A stretch of DNA of 64,000 bases, taken from contig NZ_JADFFK010000016.1 of assembly GCF_015223355.1 (NCBI RefSeq), positions 62,001 through 126,000 of the forward strand, written 5' to 3'. The DNA is from Salipiger mangrovisoli. GTDB lineage: Bacteria; Pseudomonadota; Alphaproteobacteria; Rhodobacterales; Rhodobacteraceae. This document shows positions 62,694 to 64,000 of the stretch, in pieces. The notes under the pieces were generated by a model, which saw only the letters and a list, made by a program, of their open reading frames with translations, did no database searches and was not told where the DNA came from. Both the position numbers and the translations under genes were made by a program. Position 1 is the first letter of the stretch. Every line of letters starts with the position of its first letter.

Positions 62694-64000
<1,307 letters not shown>

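Overview
The window is a 64 kb piece of a high-GC chromosome that reads as an alphaproteobacterium of the Rhodobacteraceae/Roseobacter group. The grounds are the mdh-sucCD-sucAB-lpd cluster, an sdh operon beside ethylmalonyl-CoA pathway genes, an H-NS/HvrA-type protein, and small Rhodobacteraceae-type conserved proteins. I see no tRNA, rRNA, CRISPR array, transposase or phage gene; it looks like stable core genome.

Layout. 1-6.5 kb: end of a TauC/SsuC-type permease, a zinc-ribbon membrane protein divergent from an ftsE-ftsX-plsC-PPOX unit, a Tat-exported intradiol dioxygenase and a YdeI-like protein. 6.7-17.1 kb (minus): mdh, sucC, sucD, sucA, sucB, two small genes and lpd, giving 2-oxoglutarate dehydrogenase, succinyl-CoA synthetase and malate dehydrogenase. 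17.4-21.6 kb (minus): a four-gene YehZYXW/Opu-type osmoprotectant importer and a small secreted protein. 21.9-28.9 kb (plus): mcl2, nnrU-like, DUF1737 and mch, then sdhC-sdhD-sdhA-lipoprotein-sdhB and a 53-codon gene. 29-35 kb: a zinc-ribbon microprotein, a DUF1989 protein, deoD with an H-NS-like gene, and divergent ecm and ccr. 35.1-43.3 kb (minus): a fatty-acid oxidation cluster (MerR regulators, acyl-CoA dehydrogenase, GST, thiolase, cupin, FadJ-like enzyme). 43.3-50.2 kb: two thioesterases, a MATE exporter, glmM-folP-folB and a SleB hydrolase. 50.3-64 kb: PPDK-like enzyme, glyS, a 917-residue chimeric membrane protein, a SIMPL protein, a BNR-repeat protein, a glycosyltransferase-like protein, an MBL-fold hydrolase and a truncated aldehyde dehydrogenase.

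Working together, the core is a carbon-assimilation block. Ccr, Ecm, Mch and Mcl2 belong to the ethylmalonyl-CoA pathway, which turns acetyl-CoA into malate plus succinyl-CoA. Those products enter the TCA steps encoded alongside, and the beta-oxidation cluster supplies acetyl-CoA. The sucC and sdhC upstream regions share the same paired GTGATCAC sites, which suggests co-regulation.

The most notable unexplained items are: the paired TCA operators; a 220-bp hairpin-rich segment bounded by two near-identical inverted 50-bp elements between two fatty-acid genes; the wider dispersed family those elements belong to; an orphan GspL-like/GspC-like chimera next to glyS; and an extra C-terminal domain on FolB.
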